In this document: piece after piece, positions 7,764 to 15,329 of the stretch
Position numbering within the stretch: the first letter of the stretch is position 1
Layout of the letters: every line of letters starts with the position of its first letter
Source of the DNA: Thermogladius sp.
GTDB taxonomy: Archaea > Thermoproteota > Thermoprotei_A > Sulfolobales > Desulfurococcaceae
Direction of reading: 5' to 3'
DNA: 32,091 bases
Assembly: GCA_009904025.1 (NCBI GenBank)
Contig: WYEE01000109.1
Location: forward strand, 1 to 32,091
The notes under the pieces: generated by a model
Databases searched by the model: none
The model's input: the letters and a program-made list of their open reading frames with translations, nothing else
Told to the model about the DNA's origin: nothing
Program-made: the position numbers and the translations under genes

Positions 7764-8069
7764 TTGGTTAAGTTCTGCCCAAGATGCGGGGCTGCGATGT
7801 TTCCCTTGAAGAAGAAGGAGGGCGGAGAAGAGTACTATGTTTTAAAATGCCCTAGATGCGGTTACGAGGAGAAGGCTTCCAAGAAGGATTTAGAGGCATA
7901 CGGGTTGAAGTATGTAGTTGACTCTAGTAAGAGGACTATAACAGCTAAGGCGACAGAGGCCAGGGAGTCATCTCTCTCCCCAGACGAGAGGGAGATGCTC
8001 CAGGAGTACTACGAGGTTTTATTGGAGAGCATGAAAGAGGAGGAAAGCGAGGAGGAAGAATCAGACTAA
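7764..8069 (+). CDS. TFS/RpoM-like zinc ribbon protein with acidic tail, lacking the TFS cleavage domain
   Basis: A 101-residue protein. The N-terminal zinc ribbon (KFCPRCGAAMFP, then LKCPRCGYEE) is like the N-terminal domain of archaeal TFS and RNA polymerase subunit Rpb9. TFS continues with a C-terminal ribbon carrying an Asp-Glu pair that stimulates RNA cleavage; that ribbon is absent. Instead the protein runs into a helical region and an acidic end (KEEESEEEESD). A role at RNA polymerase is an inference from the domain. The start is TTG 7764, with GGGTG at 7753-7757 six nt upstream. The last codons overlap a minus-strand C/D box sRNA. Confidence 0.8.
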   Translation: MVKFCPRCGAAMFPLKKKEGGEEYYVLKCPRCGYEEKASKKDLEAYGLKYVVDSSKRTITAKATEARESSLSPDEREMLQEYYEVLLESMKEEESEEEESD

Positions 8070-8111
8070 ACTTCTTCTTCACCGCTCCGAGCCGTCACCA
8101 TTCATCATATT
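8058..8111 (-). ncRNA. C/D box sRNA (2'-O-methylation guide), antisense to the 3' end of the TFS-like gene
   Basis: All four boxes are present on the minus strand with ideal spacing: C box ATGATGA (8102-8108), 12-nt guide ATGGTGACGGCT, D' box CGGA (8086-8089), 3-nt spacer, C' box GTGAAGA (8076-8082), 11-nt guide AGAAGTTTAGT, D box CTGA (8061-8064). The D' guide would pair with AGCCGUCACCAU and the D guide with ACUAAACUUCU; I could not assign these targets. The layout is the same as the sRNA at 28083-28138. L7Ae, Nop5 and fibrillarin would form the methylating particle. The D box overlaps the last codons of the TFS-like gene. Confidence 0.78.
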
Positions 8112-8181
8112 AAACCTGTTGATGTATAACTAAGTTGACCTATGGTAAACAACGGTTATAAAACAGTATCGGTGAGGGTCG

Positions 8182-9990
8182 TTGACTAGAGTAGCTGTGG
8201 TTGATAGGGCTTTCTGTAAACCAGACAAATGTTCACTAGAGTGTATAAGGTTCTGCCCTGTCAACAGGGGTAGGAAGGTTAAGGCTATTGAGCTAAGCGG
8301 GGACGGAAAACACGCTGTCATAAACGAGAACACGTGTATCGGCTGCGGTATATGCGTCAGGAAATGCCCGTTTAACGCGATCTCAATAGTCAACCTGCCT
8401 GACGAGCTGGAGAAATTCACTATCCACCGCTACGGCGAGAACATGTTTAAACTCTACGGCCTCCCACCGCTCACACTTGGAGGAATCCTGGGTGTTGTAG
8501 GTAGGAATGGGAGCGGTAAGACAACTACCGTTAAGATTCTCTCGGGGCAACTCAAGCCTAATCTGGGAAACTACGCGAACCCGCCGGACTGGGATAGAAT
8601 ACTTAGGGCGTTTAGGGGTACAGAGGTGAACGCCTACCTCCAGAAACTCGCTAACGGGAGCTTGAAGGCCGCTGTTAAACCACAATACATCGAGGCTGCG
8701 CGGAGGGTTTTAAAAGGGGGTGTCAGGGAGCTACTCGAGAAGGCTGATGAGAGAGGTTTGTTTAGGGAGGTTGCGGACAAGATTGGTATAACTGGCCTTA
8801 TGGGCAGAGAGGTTAAGGAGCTGAGCGGTGGGGAGTTGCAGAAACTGCTTGTCTCAGCTGTATTAATGAAAAACGCTGACGCGTATTTCTTCGACGAGCC
8901 CTTCTCATATCTTGATGTGAGGGAGAGAGTTAGAGTGGCATCAGCTATGAGAGAGTTCTTGAACCCCTCTAAAGTCTACGTTATGATAGTTGAACACGAC
9001 CTCATGATACTGGACTACGTGAGCGACTACATAGCCGTGTTATACGGTGAGCCAGGGGTTTACGGCATTGCAAGCAAGCCGTATGGTGTTAGGAGCGGTG
9101 TGAACTTCTACCTGGAGGGCTACCTGCCAGCGGAGAACATTAGGATCCGTAAAGAGCCTATTAAATTCAGGATTAGTGTAGCCGACAAGAGTAGACACCC
9201 TGAGGAATACCCTATTCTCAAGTGGGGTAGCCTATGGAAGACTTACCCAAGCAGCGGCTTTAAGCTCGCCGTCGAAGAAGGAGAGGTGCATCCCGGCGAG
9301 GTGCTCGGTATTCTAGGGCCGAACGGAATAGGGAAGTCAACATTCATAAGCATGCTCGCAAACGTGGTTAAACCAGATAAAGGGGAAGTGCTTGTGGGCA
9401 CAGATAAAATCAGCTATAAACCACAGGAGGTCTCGCCTTCGATTTTCGGGTCCGAGACTGTTAAAGATAATTTAGCAAGTGCTTCCAAAGATGCTGTCGA
9501 CCCTACTACCTGGCTCTACGATGAGTTAACTAGGAAACTAGGCTTGAACAAGCTACTTGATAGAAGCGTGAGAGAGCTTAGCGGCGGCGAGCTACAGAAG
9601 CTTGCGGTCGCAGTCACGTTGGCTAGAGACGCAGACGTGTACCTCTTAGATGAGCCTTCAGCGTACCTGGATGTCGAGGAGAGGATCAGCGTCGCGAGGC
9701 TGATAAGGAGGATAGTAGAGGAGAAGAGGAAAGCCGCTATCGTTGTCGAGCACGACCTTCTACTACAGAACTATGTTAGCGATAAAATAATGGTTTTCAC
9801 AGGCAGGCCTGGAGTAGAGGGTGTCGCTTTAAAGCCTACGGATATTCGAACAGGCTTCAACAATTTGCTAAAACAACTTGACATAACTGTTAGAAGAGAC
9901 CACGAATCGGGTAGGCCGAGGATAAATAAGCCGGGCTCATACCTTGACAGGGAGCAAAAGAGCAGGGGGGAATACTACCTCCCGGATTAA
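8182..9990 (+). CDS. rli1: ABCE1/Rli1 ribosome recycling ATPase
   Basis: Iron-sulphur twin-ATPase that splits ribosomes after termination. The N-terminus binds two 4Fe-4S clusters through C12, C17, C21 and C25, then C52, C55, C58 and C62. ATPase 1 has Walker A GRNGSGKTT (about 108-116) and signature LSGGELQK; ATPase 2 has GPNGIGKST and LSGGELQK with Walker B VYLLDEPSAYLD. The hinge lies between. Length of 602 residues is normal, and the last 25 or so residues form a charged tail. The start is TTG 8182; GGTGAG at 8171-8176 is upstream, while a TATA box at 8154-8163 would put transcription start almost on the codon, so the message may be nearly leaderless. Confidence 0.96.
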   Translation: MTRVAVVDRAFCKPDKCSLECIRFCPVNRGRKVKAIELSGDGKHAVINENTCIGCGICVRKCPFNAISIVNLPDELEKFTIHRYGENMFKLYGLPPLTLGGILGVVGRNGSGKTTTVKILSGQLKPNLGNYANPPDWDRILRAFRGTEVNAYLQKLANGSLKAAVKPQYIEAARRVLKGGVRELLEKADERGLFREVADKIGITGLMGREVKELSGGELQKLLVSAVLMKNADAYFFDEPFSYLDVRERVRVASAMREFLNPSKVYVMIVEHDLMILDYVSDYIAVLYGEPGVYGIASKPYGVRSGVNFYLEGYLPAENIRIRKEPIKFRISVADKSRHPEEYPILKWGSLWKTYPSSGFKLAVEEGEVHPGEVLGILGPNGIGKSTFISMLANVVKPDKGEVLVGTDKISYKPQEVSPSIFGSETVKDNLASASKDAVDPTTWLYDELTRKLGLNKLLDRSVRELSGGELQKLAVAVTLARDADVYLLDEPSAYLDVEERISVARLIRRIVEEKRKAAIVVEHDLLLQNYVSDKIMVFTGRPGVEGVALKPTDIRTGFNNLLKQLDITVRRDHESGRPRINKPGSYLDREQKSRGEYYLPD

Positions 9991-10079
9991 TTTAAATATC
10001 TGTTTAAATTGTCTTATTGATGGGTTTTAAGATAGTTTTATTAACTCTCTGACACACCTAATTAAATAAGGTGGATCTC

Positions 10080-11234
10080 ATGGCTGAGAAAATAACGTTG
10101 TCTATTATCAAAGCAGATGTTGGAAGCATATCAGGACACTACATGCCTCACCCAGACCAGCTGGCAGCTGCTACTAAAGTCCTGTCGGAGGCTAAGCAGA
10201 AGGGTTTGATCATAGACTTCTACGTCACACATGTCGGAGACGATATCCAGCTGATAATGACACACACCAAAGGAGTCGACCACCCGGATATACACGGGTT
10301 GGCCTGGGATGCCTTCCAGGCCGCTACTAAAGTAGCCAAAGAGCTCAAGCTATATGCTGCCGGGCAAGACTTGTTGAGCGATGCCTTCAGCGGTAATGTA
10401 AGGGGGCTGGGCCCCGGGGTGGCCGAGCTCGAGATGGAGGAGAGAAAAGCTGAGCCTGTGATAACCTTCCACGCCGATAAAACCGAGCCAGGAGCCTTCA
10501 ACCTCCCCATGTACAAGATCTTCGCAGACCCCTTTAACACAGCCGGGTTGGTCATAGACCCCAGGATGCACGCAGGCTTCGTGTTCGAAGTATTCGATGT
10601 ATTCGAGGGTAAGAGCGTGTTGCTTAAGACCCCTGAAGAATCCTACGACCTCCTAGCGTTAATTGGAACACCGGGCAGATACATTGTTAGAAGAGTCTAC
10701 AGGAAGGAAGACAACCTGCTCGCGGCTGTCGTAAGCGTTGAGAGATTAAACCTTGTAGCAGGCCAGTACGTTGGCAAAGACGACCCAGTCGCCATTGTAA
10801 GAGCTCAATCAGGGTTGCCAGCTGTAGGTGAGATACTTGAAGCCTTCTCCTTCCCACATCTAGTCGCCGGCTGGATGAGGGGGAGCCACCATGGACCTCT
10901 AATACCTGTCCCAATGAGGTACGCTAAGGTGACTAGGTTCGACGGCCCGCCTAGGCTGATAGCCTTGGGTTGGAATATCAGCAAGGGCAGGCTCATAGGG
11001 CCAGCCGACTTATTCGACGATGTAGCATATGATGAGACGAGGAGGCTTGCGTTGCAGATAGCGGAGTACATGAGGAGGCATGGGCCCTTCATGCCTCACA
11101 GGCTAGGCCCCGAGGAGATGGAGTACACCACGCTACCTGAGGTTCTCGAGAAGCTTAAGGACAGGTTTGTTAAGACCGAGGAAGTGAAAGTTGTTAAAAG
11201 GCATAGTGAGATGCTGAGTGGAGGACACGACTAA
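10080..11234 (+). CDS. fbp: Bifunctional fructose-1,6-bisphosphate aldolase/phosphatase
   Basis: Archaeal type V FBPase: condenses dihydroxyacetone phosphate with glyceraldehyde 3-phosphate and then hydrolyses the product to fructose 6-phosphate, driving gluconeogenesis in one direction. The N-terminal LSIIKADVGSISGHYMPHPD and VGDD segments supply magnesium ligands in the family, and YVGKDDPVAIVRAQSGLPAVG and GPPRLIALGWNI are further family blocks. The frame is open from GTG 10071, but ATG 10080 fits the family N-terminus and has GGTGG at 10070-10074 five nt upstream (384 residues). Triosephosphate isomerase follows 42 nt later and makes its two substrates interconvertible. T-rich TAATTTTTTA just after the stop could end some transcripts. 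Confidence 0.95.
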   Translation: MAEKITLSIIKADVGSISGHYMPHPDQLAAATKVLSEAKQKGLIIDFYVTHVGDDIQLIMTHTKGVDHPDIHGLAWDAFQAATKVAKELKLYAAGQDLLSDAFSGNVRGLGPGVAELEMEERKAEPVITFHADKTEPGAFNLPMYKIFADPFNTAGLVIDPRMHAGFVFEVFDVFEGKSVLLKTPEESYDLLALIGTPGRYIVRRVYRKEDNLLAAVVSVERLNLVAGQYVGKDDPVAIVRAQSGLPAVGEILEAFSFPHLVAGWMRGSHHGPLIPVPMRYAKVTRFDGPPRLIALGWNISKGRLIGPADLFDDVAYDETRRLALQIAEYMRRHGPFMPHRLGPEEMEYTTLPEVLEKLKDRFVKTEEVKVVKRHSEMLSGGHD

Positions 11235-11276
11235 TTTTTTACATAACCCCAGCTCAAAACCCTATAGGTGAGTGGT

Positions 11277-11981
11277 TTGAAGCCTGTTATCGTAGTCAAT
11301 TATAAGGCATACTACCCGCAGAGCTTCGGCGAGAACGCTGTCAGAATAGCCAGGGATGCTACAAGGGTTTACAGCGAGCTGAAGGGGGAGGTCGAGCTAG
11401 TTCTAGCACCCCCATACACTGAGATAAGGAGGATTGTGGAAGAAGTCAGGGGGACCGGGGTCAAGGTGTTCGCCCAGCATGCCGACCCAGTGGAGCCTGG
11501 GGCTGTAACAGGTTTTACACCCCTCGAAGGCCTCGTAGACGCTGGTGTCAAAGGGGTTATCCTAAACCACAGCGAGCACAGGTTGAAGCTAGCCGACTTA
11601 AACATGTTGATAAAGAAGGCTGATAAACTAGGCTTGGAGACCCTTGTGTGCGCTGACGAACCCGAGACAGGTGTCTCAGCGGCTGTTCTCAAGCCAACAT
11701 ACGTGGCGGTTGAGCCGCCGGAGCTGATAGGGACTGGTATAAGCGTCAGCAAAGCTAAACCGGAGGTTATAGTGAGGAGCGTTGAGTTGATTCGTAGGGT
11801 CAACGACAAGGTGGTCATTTTAACGGGGGCTGGTATAACAGATGGGCTCGACGTGTACGCTGCTATCAAATATGGGACAAGTGGTGTCCTCGTAGCCTCA
11901 GCTATTGTTAAGGCGAGGGACCCCTACTCTGTTATAAAGGATATGGCTGTGAACGCGTTGAAGGCTGCTACCGGGCAGTGA
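11277..11981 (+). CDS. tpiA: Triosephosphate isomerase (archaeal type)
   Basis: Interconverts dihydroxyacetone phosphate and glyceraldehyde 3-phosphate. Active-site residues are visible: Lys in VVNYKAY, His in LNHSEHR, and Glu in VAVEPPELIGTG. The phosphate-binding end reads LTGAGI and GTSGVLVASAI. At 234 residues it is the short archaeal form, which is usually tetrameric. The frame is open from GTG 11268, but TTG 11277 is preferred because AGGTGA (11266-11271) sits 5 nt upstream and the protein then starts MKPVIVVNYKAY. It lies directly after the FBP aldolase/phosphatase, with which it forms a likely gluconeogenic operon. Confidence 0.95.
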   Translation: MKPVIVVNYKAYYPQSFGENAVRIARDATRVYSELKGEVELVLAPPYTEIRRIVEEVRGTGVKVFAQHADPVEPGAVTGFTPLEGLVDAGVKGVILNHSEHRLKLADLNMLIKKADKLGLETLVCADEPETGVSAAVLKPTYVAVEPPELIGTGISVSKAKPEVIVRSVELIRRVNDKVVILTGAGITDGLDVYAAIKYGTSGVLVASAIVKARDPYSVIKDMAVNALKAATGQ

Positions 11982-12025
11982 TGTTAAACCTATAAAATCC
12001 ATATATTTTTATTATTCCATTGGAG

Positions 12026-12127
12026 GCCGCCGTAGCTCAGCCGGGTGGAGCGCCGGCCTCGTATGGCTGTTTTAAAAGCCGAGGTCGAGAAAGCCGGTGG
12101 ACGCGGGTTCAAATCCCGCCGGCGGCT
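12026..12127 (+). tRNA. tRNA-Thr (CGU) with 28-nt intron
   Basis: Acceptor GCCGCCG/CGGCGGC, D stem GCTC/GAGC, anticodon stem CCGGC/GCCGG, T stem GCGGG/CCCGC, discriminator U as expected for archaeal threonine tRNA. The anticodon CGT is at 12060-12062. An intron at 12064-12091 interrupts the loop at the canonical 37/38 position; after removal the loop is CTCGTAA. A bulge-helix-bulge is visible: CTCG (12058-12061) pairs with CGAG (12086-12089), leaving 3-nt bulges TAT and AAA, cut after their second base. The AT-rich ATATATTTTT at 12001-12010 is the likely TATA box. The last base is shared with the pyruvate kinase stop codon. Confidence 0.95.
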
Positions 12128-13539
12128 TAAGCCAGTGTCCTCTTAATAATTATCTCATGCATTTCGACCGAGGGTTTGGCAAAAGATTCCACAACGATAT
12201 CACCTATCGCCAGCTCGTTTTTCTCACGCGCTAGCTTTTCAAGCTCTACTATCCCCTGGTCGTAGCTAACGTCGCCTTGAACTCTCTTACTCATATCGTA
12301 GACTCTGAGGCCGTAGTATAAGACAAGCTTCTCAGCGAGCTCCCTGCTAGGGGTCCCGATAACCACATCTACCCTGGGCCTGAGTCTGGCTATTAGAGGT
12401 GGCACTGAGCCTGTCTTAGAGAAGACTATAATCTTACCCTCCACGCTCTCGGCAAGCGAGAGGAGGCCGTACACGTATTTGTCCTTCAGGGAGTTCCCCT
12501 CCAGTGACCCCCTAACCACCTTCGTATGCTCTGGTTTGATGTCGGCCTCGGCGGACTCGATTATTCTCTTAAGCCATCTAACCGCCTCGAGAGGGTACTT
12601 GCCAACCGCTGTTTCATCCGCTAACATTATGGCGTCAACCATGTCGTGGACAGCGTTGTAGACGTCGACTACCTCACTCCTATTCGGCCTGGGTTGATTA
12701 ACCATCGACTCCAACAGTTGTGTCGCCACTATAACTGGTTTCCCATACGAGATGGAGGTTATAGTAATATCCTTCTGTATACGTGGGAGCTTGTCTAGGT
12801 CGAAGTGCAGGCCTAAATCACCCCTCGCCGTGAGAATCATGTCGCTCGCTTTAACTATCTCCTTTAAATTCCTGTAGGCTGTAGGCGTCTCGATCTTAGC
12901 TATCACTCCAGTAGACCCTTTCACCTCGCTTATCAGGTTCCTGACAATGCTTATATCCCGCCCCGACCTCACGTAGCTTACGCCTATAAACGTGAATCCC
13001 CTGGCTACAGCGTATTCTATAGATGAGACGTCCTCGTTATCCAGGAGAGGTATATTCGGCTCCTTACCCTTCACAACAATTTTTTTATTAGACCTGACAA
13101 CACCGTCGTAAAGAGCCCTAGCCAGAAAGTAGTCTTCCCCGGTTTCAACGACTCGTAGAACGCACTCGCCGTCGCCAACTAGAATTATATCCCCTGCCTC
13201 AACCACCTCGAAGACCCCCCTTGTTTTCACGGGTATCTCGCCTCCATCCGATTTTTCCCCTAATACAAATCTTAATACCTTGTCTTGCTCAATTTTAACC
13301 GGTTCTTCGCTGAGAAGGCCTATTCTTATTTGCGGCCCCTTTAAATCGCCTATGAGTGCAACTGGCTGCTCCAGCTCGCTTGAAGTCTCTTTGACAAGCT
13401 TAACAAACTCATCCCATTCAGCTTTGTCCCCGTGACTGAAGTTTATTCTGAAACCTGAAACCCCTTCTCTAATAAGCTTCTTGATCAAGTCTACTGATCT
13501 CAGCGAAGGCCCTAGGGTAGCTATAATCTTCGTTTTCAA
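12127..13539 (-). CDS. pyk: Pyruvate kinase
   Basis: Converts phosphoenolpyruvate and ADP to pyruvate and ATP. Visible blocks: TKIIATLGPS at the start, FRINFSHGD, the catalytic IAKIETPTAYRNLKEI, ARGDLGLHFD, IVATQLLESMVNQPRPNRSEV and MLADETAVGKYPLEAVRW. At 470 residues it is of usual size for archaea. The TTG start at 13539 is preceded by GAGGT on the minus strand, 4 nt away. It is convergent with and touches tRNA-Thr: the tRNA discriminator is the first base (plus strand) of the stop triplet. It operates opposite to the FBP aldolase/phosphatase route encoded 900 bp away. Confidence 0.96.
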   Translation of the reverse strand: MKTKIIATLGPSLRSVDLIKKLIREGVSGFRINFSHGDKAEWDEFVKLVKETSSELEQPVALIGDLKGPQIRIGLLSEEPVKIEQDKVLRFVLGEKSDGGEIPVKTRGVFEVVEAGDIILVGDGECVLRVVETGEDYFLARALYDGVVRSNKKIVVKGKEPNIPLLDNEDVSSIEYAVARGFTFIGVSYVRSGRDISIVRNLISEVKGSTGVIAKIETPTAYRNLKEIVKASDMILTARGDLGLHFDLDKLPRIQKDITITSISYGKPVIVATQLLESMVNQPRPNRSEVVDVYNAVHDMVDAIMLADETAVGKYPLEAVRWLKRIIESAEADIKPEHTKVVRGSLEGNSLKDKYVYGLLSLAESVEGKIIVFSKTGSVPPLIARLRPRVDVVIGTPSRELAEKLVLYYGLRVYDMSKRVQGDVSYDQGIVELEKLAREKNELAIGDIVVESFAKPSVEMHEIIIKRTLA

Positions 13540-13623
13540 TACCTCCCCCTCGGAAACGTTAATTAGATTATAGCGTCTAATGTATTATTAATGCTATGGA
13601 TCGTGATTTGCAAACGTGGTAAT

Positions 13624-14907
13624 ATGAGGTCGACCCTAGGAATTGCCATGCTTATGGTGGTGCTCCTGGCCCTTGATTTCAGCCCGATACCTGAATCCCA
13701 GGAAGTTTGTTTCGAAGGAATATACATGACCACGAGTAGTATGATCGGTTATTTCAACTACACGGATCTCTACTTGTGGAGCCCCTACGTGTCTATTGAA
13801 GGAGTTCTACTCAATTACAATAGTTTCGGCGGGGTTTTAAATATCTCTCTCGTATACAACAACATTGTGGTAGCCCAAGATCAAAAAGTCGTTATGCCGA
13901 ACAGTTCTACACCATTCTACCTCTCCGCGAACCTATCTAATTTCGGAGTATACTCGGCGAGCACGTATTCTATAATCGTCTCTCTGAGGGGGTTGGGCGA
14001 TAACAGGCTTCTATACGCGTGCACTCTAGTTAAGGGGGCTGTCTACGTGAGCGGTTACAACTGGCCTGTCAGCGTGTGGAGCAATAGCACTACTCAAGGC
14101 GTTACTGTTTCAGTCATGCCGAGTATAATAACCAATAACATAGCGTCGCCGCCCCAGATCTACGTCTACGCTACCGGGCTGGCTCCACTTAAGATATATG
14201 AGATAGAAGCCGTTTACCCGAATATCCCTAACAACCCAATCCACCTCAGCACAATAGGCTCGGGGGCCTACGGCGACCTTTACACGACGATAACCCTACC
14301 CGTTGTCACAAATACCTCGAGTATCTCTATCATAGTATACGACCCCGCGACTAATACCAGTTACAGCAGCACTATATGGCAGCTGACGCTCCCCAGCCCA
14401 CCGAGAACATGCATCCAAGGCATTGATATAGGTTTGCCCTCGGGGACACTTATAACACCTGTTAAACCGACGACCACGACCGCTACGAATACCACGACGG
14501 CCACCACTATTACAAAAACGGTTACCTCGACTACAACTCTAACCTCCACATGGACTACAACCCAGACCCTCTACATTAACAGCACTACCACGAACACTGT
14601 CACAGTAACCACTACTGTAATCCAAAACAGTACCATGACGCAAACGTTAATCGTGGGACATAATTCAACCCAGACTACAACCCAGACAATAGTCTCCACG
14701 AGCACTGTTGAAAACCCTATCCTATCACAGGCGAGTAGGGCGGCTTCAATGCTCGTGAGCACGGGCTATGTGGTCGTTATAGGCTTCCTAGCGTTGACCA
14801 CCGCTGTAGCAGCCTCAATCAGTATTCTAGCCCATAGACCTTTATTCAAGACTATTAAGCGTGTTGAAGAAGAGGTTGGTAGGAGAATCCCGAGGAAACG
14901 TAAGTGA
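13624..14907 (+). CDS. Secreted, membrane-anchored Thr-rich surface protein, function unknown
   Basis: A 427-residue protein with three clear parts. An N-terminal signal peptide (STLGIAMLMVVLLALDF) is followed by an ectodomain of about 270 residues rich in beta-type sequence and N-x-S/T sites. A Thr/Ser-rich stalk of about 80-90 residues (many TTT and NTTT runs) follows, like O- or N-glycosylated linkers of S-layer-associated proteins. Near the C-terminus a membrane helix (VVVIGFLALTTAVAASISIL) precedes a basic cytoplasmic tail (RRIPRKRK). The orientation is outside with a C-terminal anchor. I chose ATG 13624 over ATG 13591 because it gives a standard signal peptide. No enzymatic motif seen. 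The stop is 2 nt from the 3' end of the convergent 5S rRNA. Confidence 0.75.
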   Translation: MRSTLGIAMLMVVLLALDFSPIPESQEVCFEGIYMTTSSMIGYFNYTDLYLWSPYVSIEGVLLNYNSFGGVLNISLVYNNIVVAQDQKVVMPNSSTPFYLSANLSNFGVYSASTYSIIVSLRGLGDNRLLYACTLVKGAVYVSGYNWPVSVWSNSTTQGVTVSVMPSIITNNIASPPQIYVYATGLAPLKIYEIEAVYPNIPNNPIHLSTIGSGAYGDLYTTITLPVVTNTSSISIIVYDPATNTSYSSTIWQLTLPSPPRTCIQGIDIGLPSGTLITPVKPTTTTATNTTTATTITKTVTSTTTLTSTWTTTQTLYINSTTTNTVTVTTTVIQNSTMTQTLIVGHNSTQTTTQTIVSTSTVENPILSQASRAASMLVSTGYVVVIGFLALTTAVAASISILAHRPLFKTIKRVEEEVGRRIPRKRK

Positions 14908-14909
14908 AG

Positions 14910-15038
14910 CGGCCCGACCCCAGCTCAAGGCGGCTGCGAGGCCTCTCGGACCTCACCGCCACCTTGACGCGGTTGGCTTAACTTCCGGGTTCGATATGAG
15001 ACCGGGTGTTGCCCAACCGCTATGGCCGGGTCGGGCCG
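14910..15038 (-). rRNA. rrf: 5S ribosomal RNA
   Basis: Read on the minus strand, the ends pair (GGCCCGACCC near 15037 with GGGTCGGGCC near 14911), and the interior holds the archaeal 5S core GCAACACCCGG, CATATCGAACCCGGAAG and TTAAGCC, followed by helices IV/V (GGTCCGAGAGGCC, GCAGCCGCC). It is about 127-129 nt long. It stands alone, far from any 16S or 23S gene in the window, as is common in crenarchaea. Exact ends are estimated from the terminal helix. Confidence 0.93.
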
Positions 15039-15053
15039 AATATTCCTGATAGG

Positions 15054-15329
15054 TTAGCTGGCTTTTAAAATCTTACTCTTATCAACCGAGTATATTCCTT
15101 TGATCTTCAGGTCTCCACCGCACCTAGGGCACTTCCCTTTGACAAGGCCGATGAAGTCGCCTGGCTCGTGGTCTCTCTCCACCTGGAAGCCGCATGATGA
15201 GCAGACCAATAGTTCGCGGGTTGCATACTCTATTCTAGCCGGCTTCCTCTTGGTCTCCATATACATGTATACTATTAGGATTATCACCAAGATGATCGTA
15301 AACACAGTGTAAGGGTCGAGGTAGCTCAT
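15054..15329 (-). CDS. Small membrane protein with C-terminal zinc ribbon
   Basis: A 91-residue protein. An N-terminal membrane helix (YTVFTIILVIILIVYMYM) is followed by a cytoplasmic zinc ribbon with LVCSSCGFQ and GKCPRCGGDL. The reading ATG 15329 shares one base with the stop of the upstream DUF1512 gene (TGATG), so the two are translationally coupled and the pair probably works together at the membrane. GTG 15332 is an alternative start. No known family recalled. Confidence 0.72.
   Translation of the reverse strand: MSYLDPYTVFTIILVIILIVYMYMETKRKPARIEYATRELLVCSSCGFQVERDHEPGDFIGLVKGKCPRCGGDLKIKGIYSVDKSKILKAS

Noticed and set aside
9991-10079. C/D-like motif (TTGATGG ... CTGA) before fbp
   Set aside because: The C box breaks consensus at two places and the guide is AT-only; this looks like an AT-rich promoter region.
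14450-14720. Minus-strand Val-rich ORFs over the Thr-rich stalk
   Set aside because: They are the reverse reading of ACN-rich threonine codons and have no start signals.
14861-15049. Plus-strand ORF of 62 residues
   Set aside because: It covers the 5S rRNA and the end of the surface protein; the RNA explains the conservation and composition.
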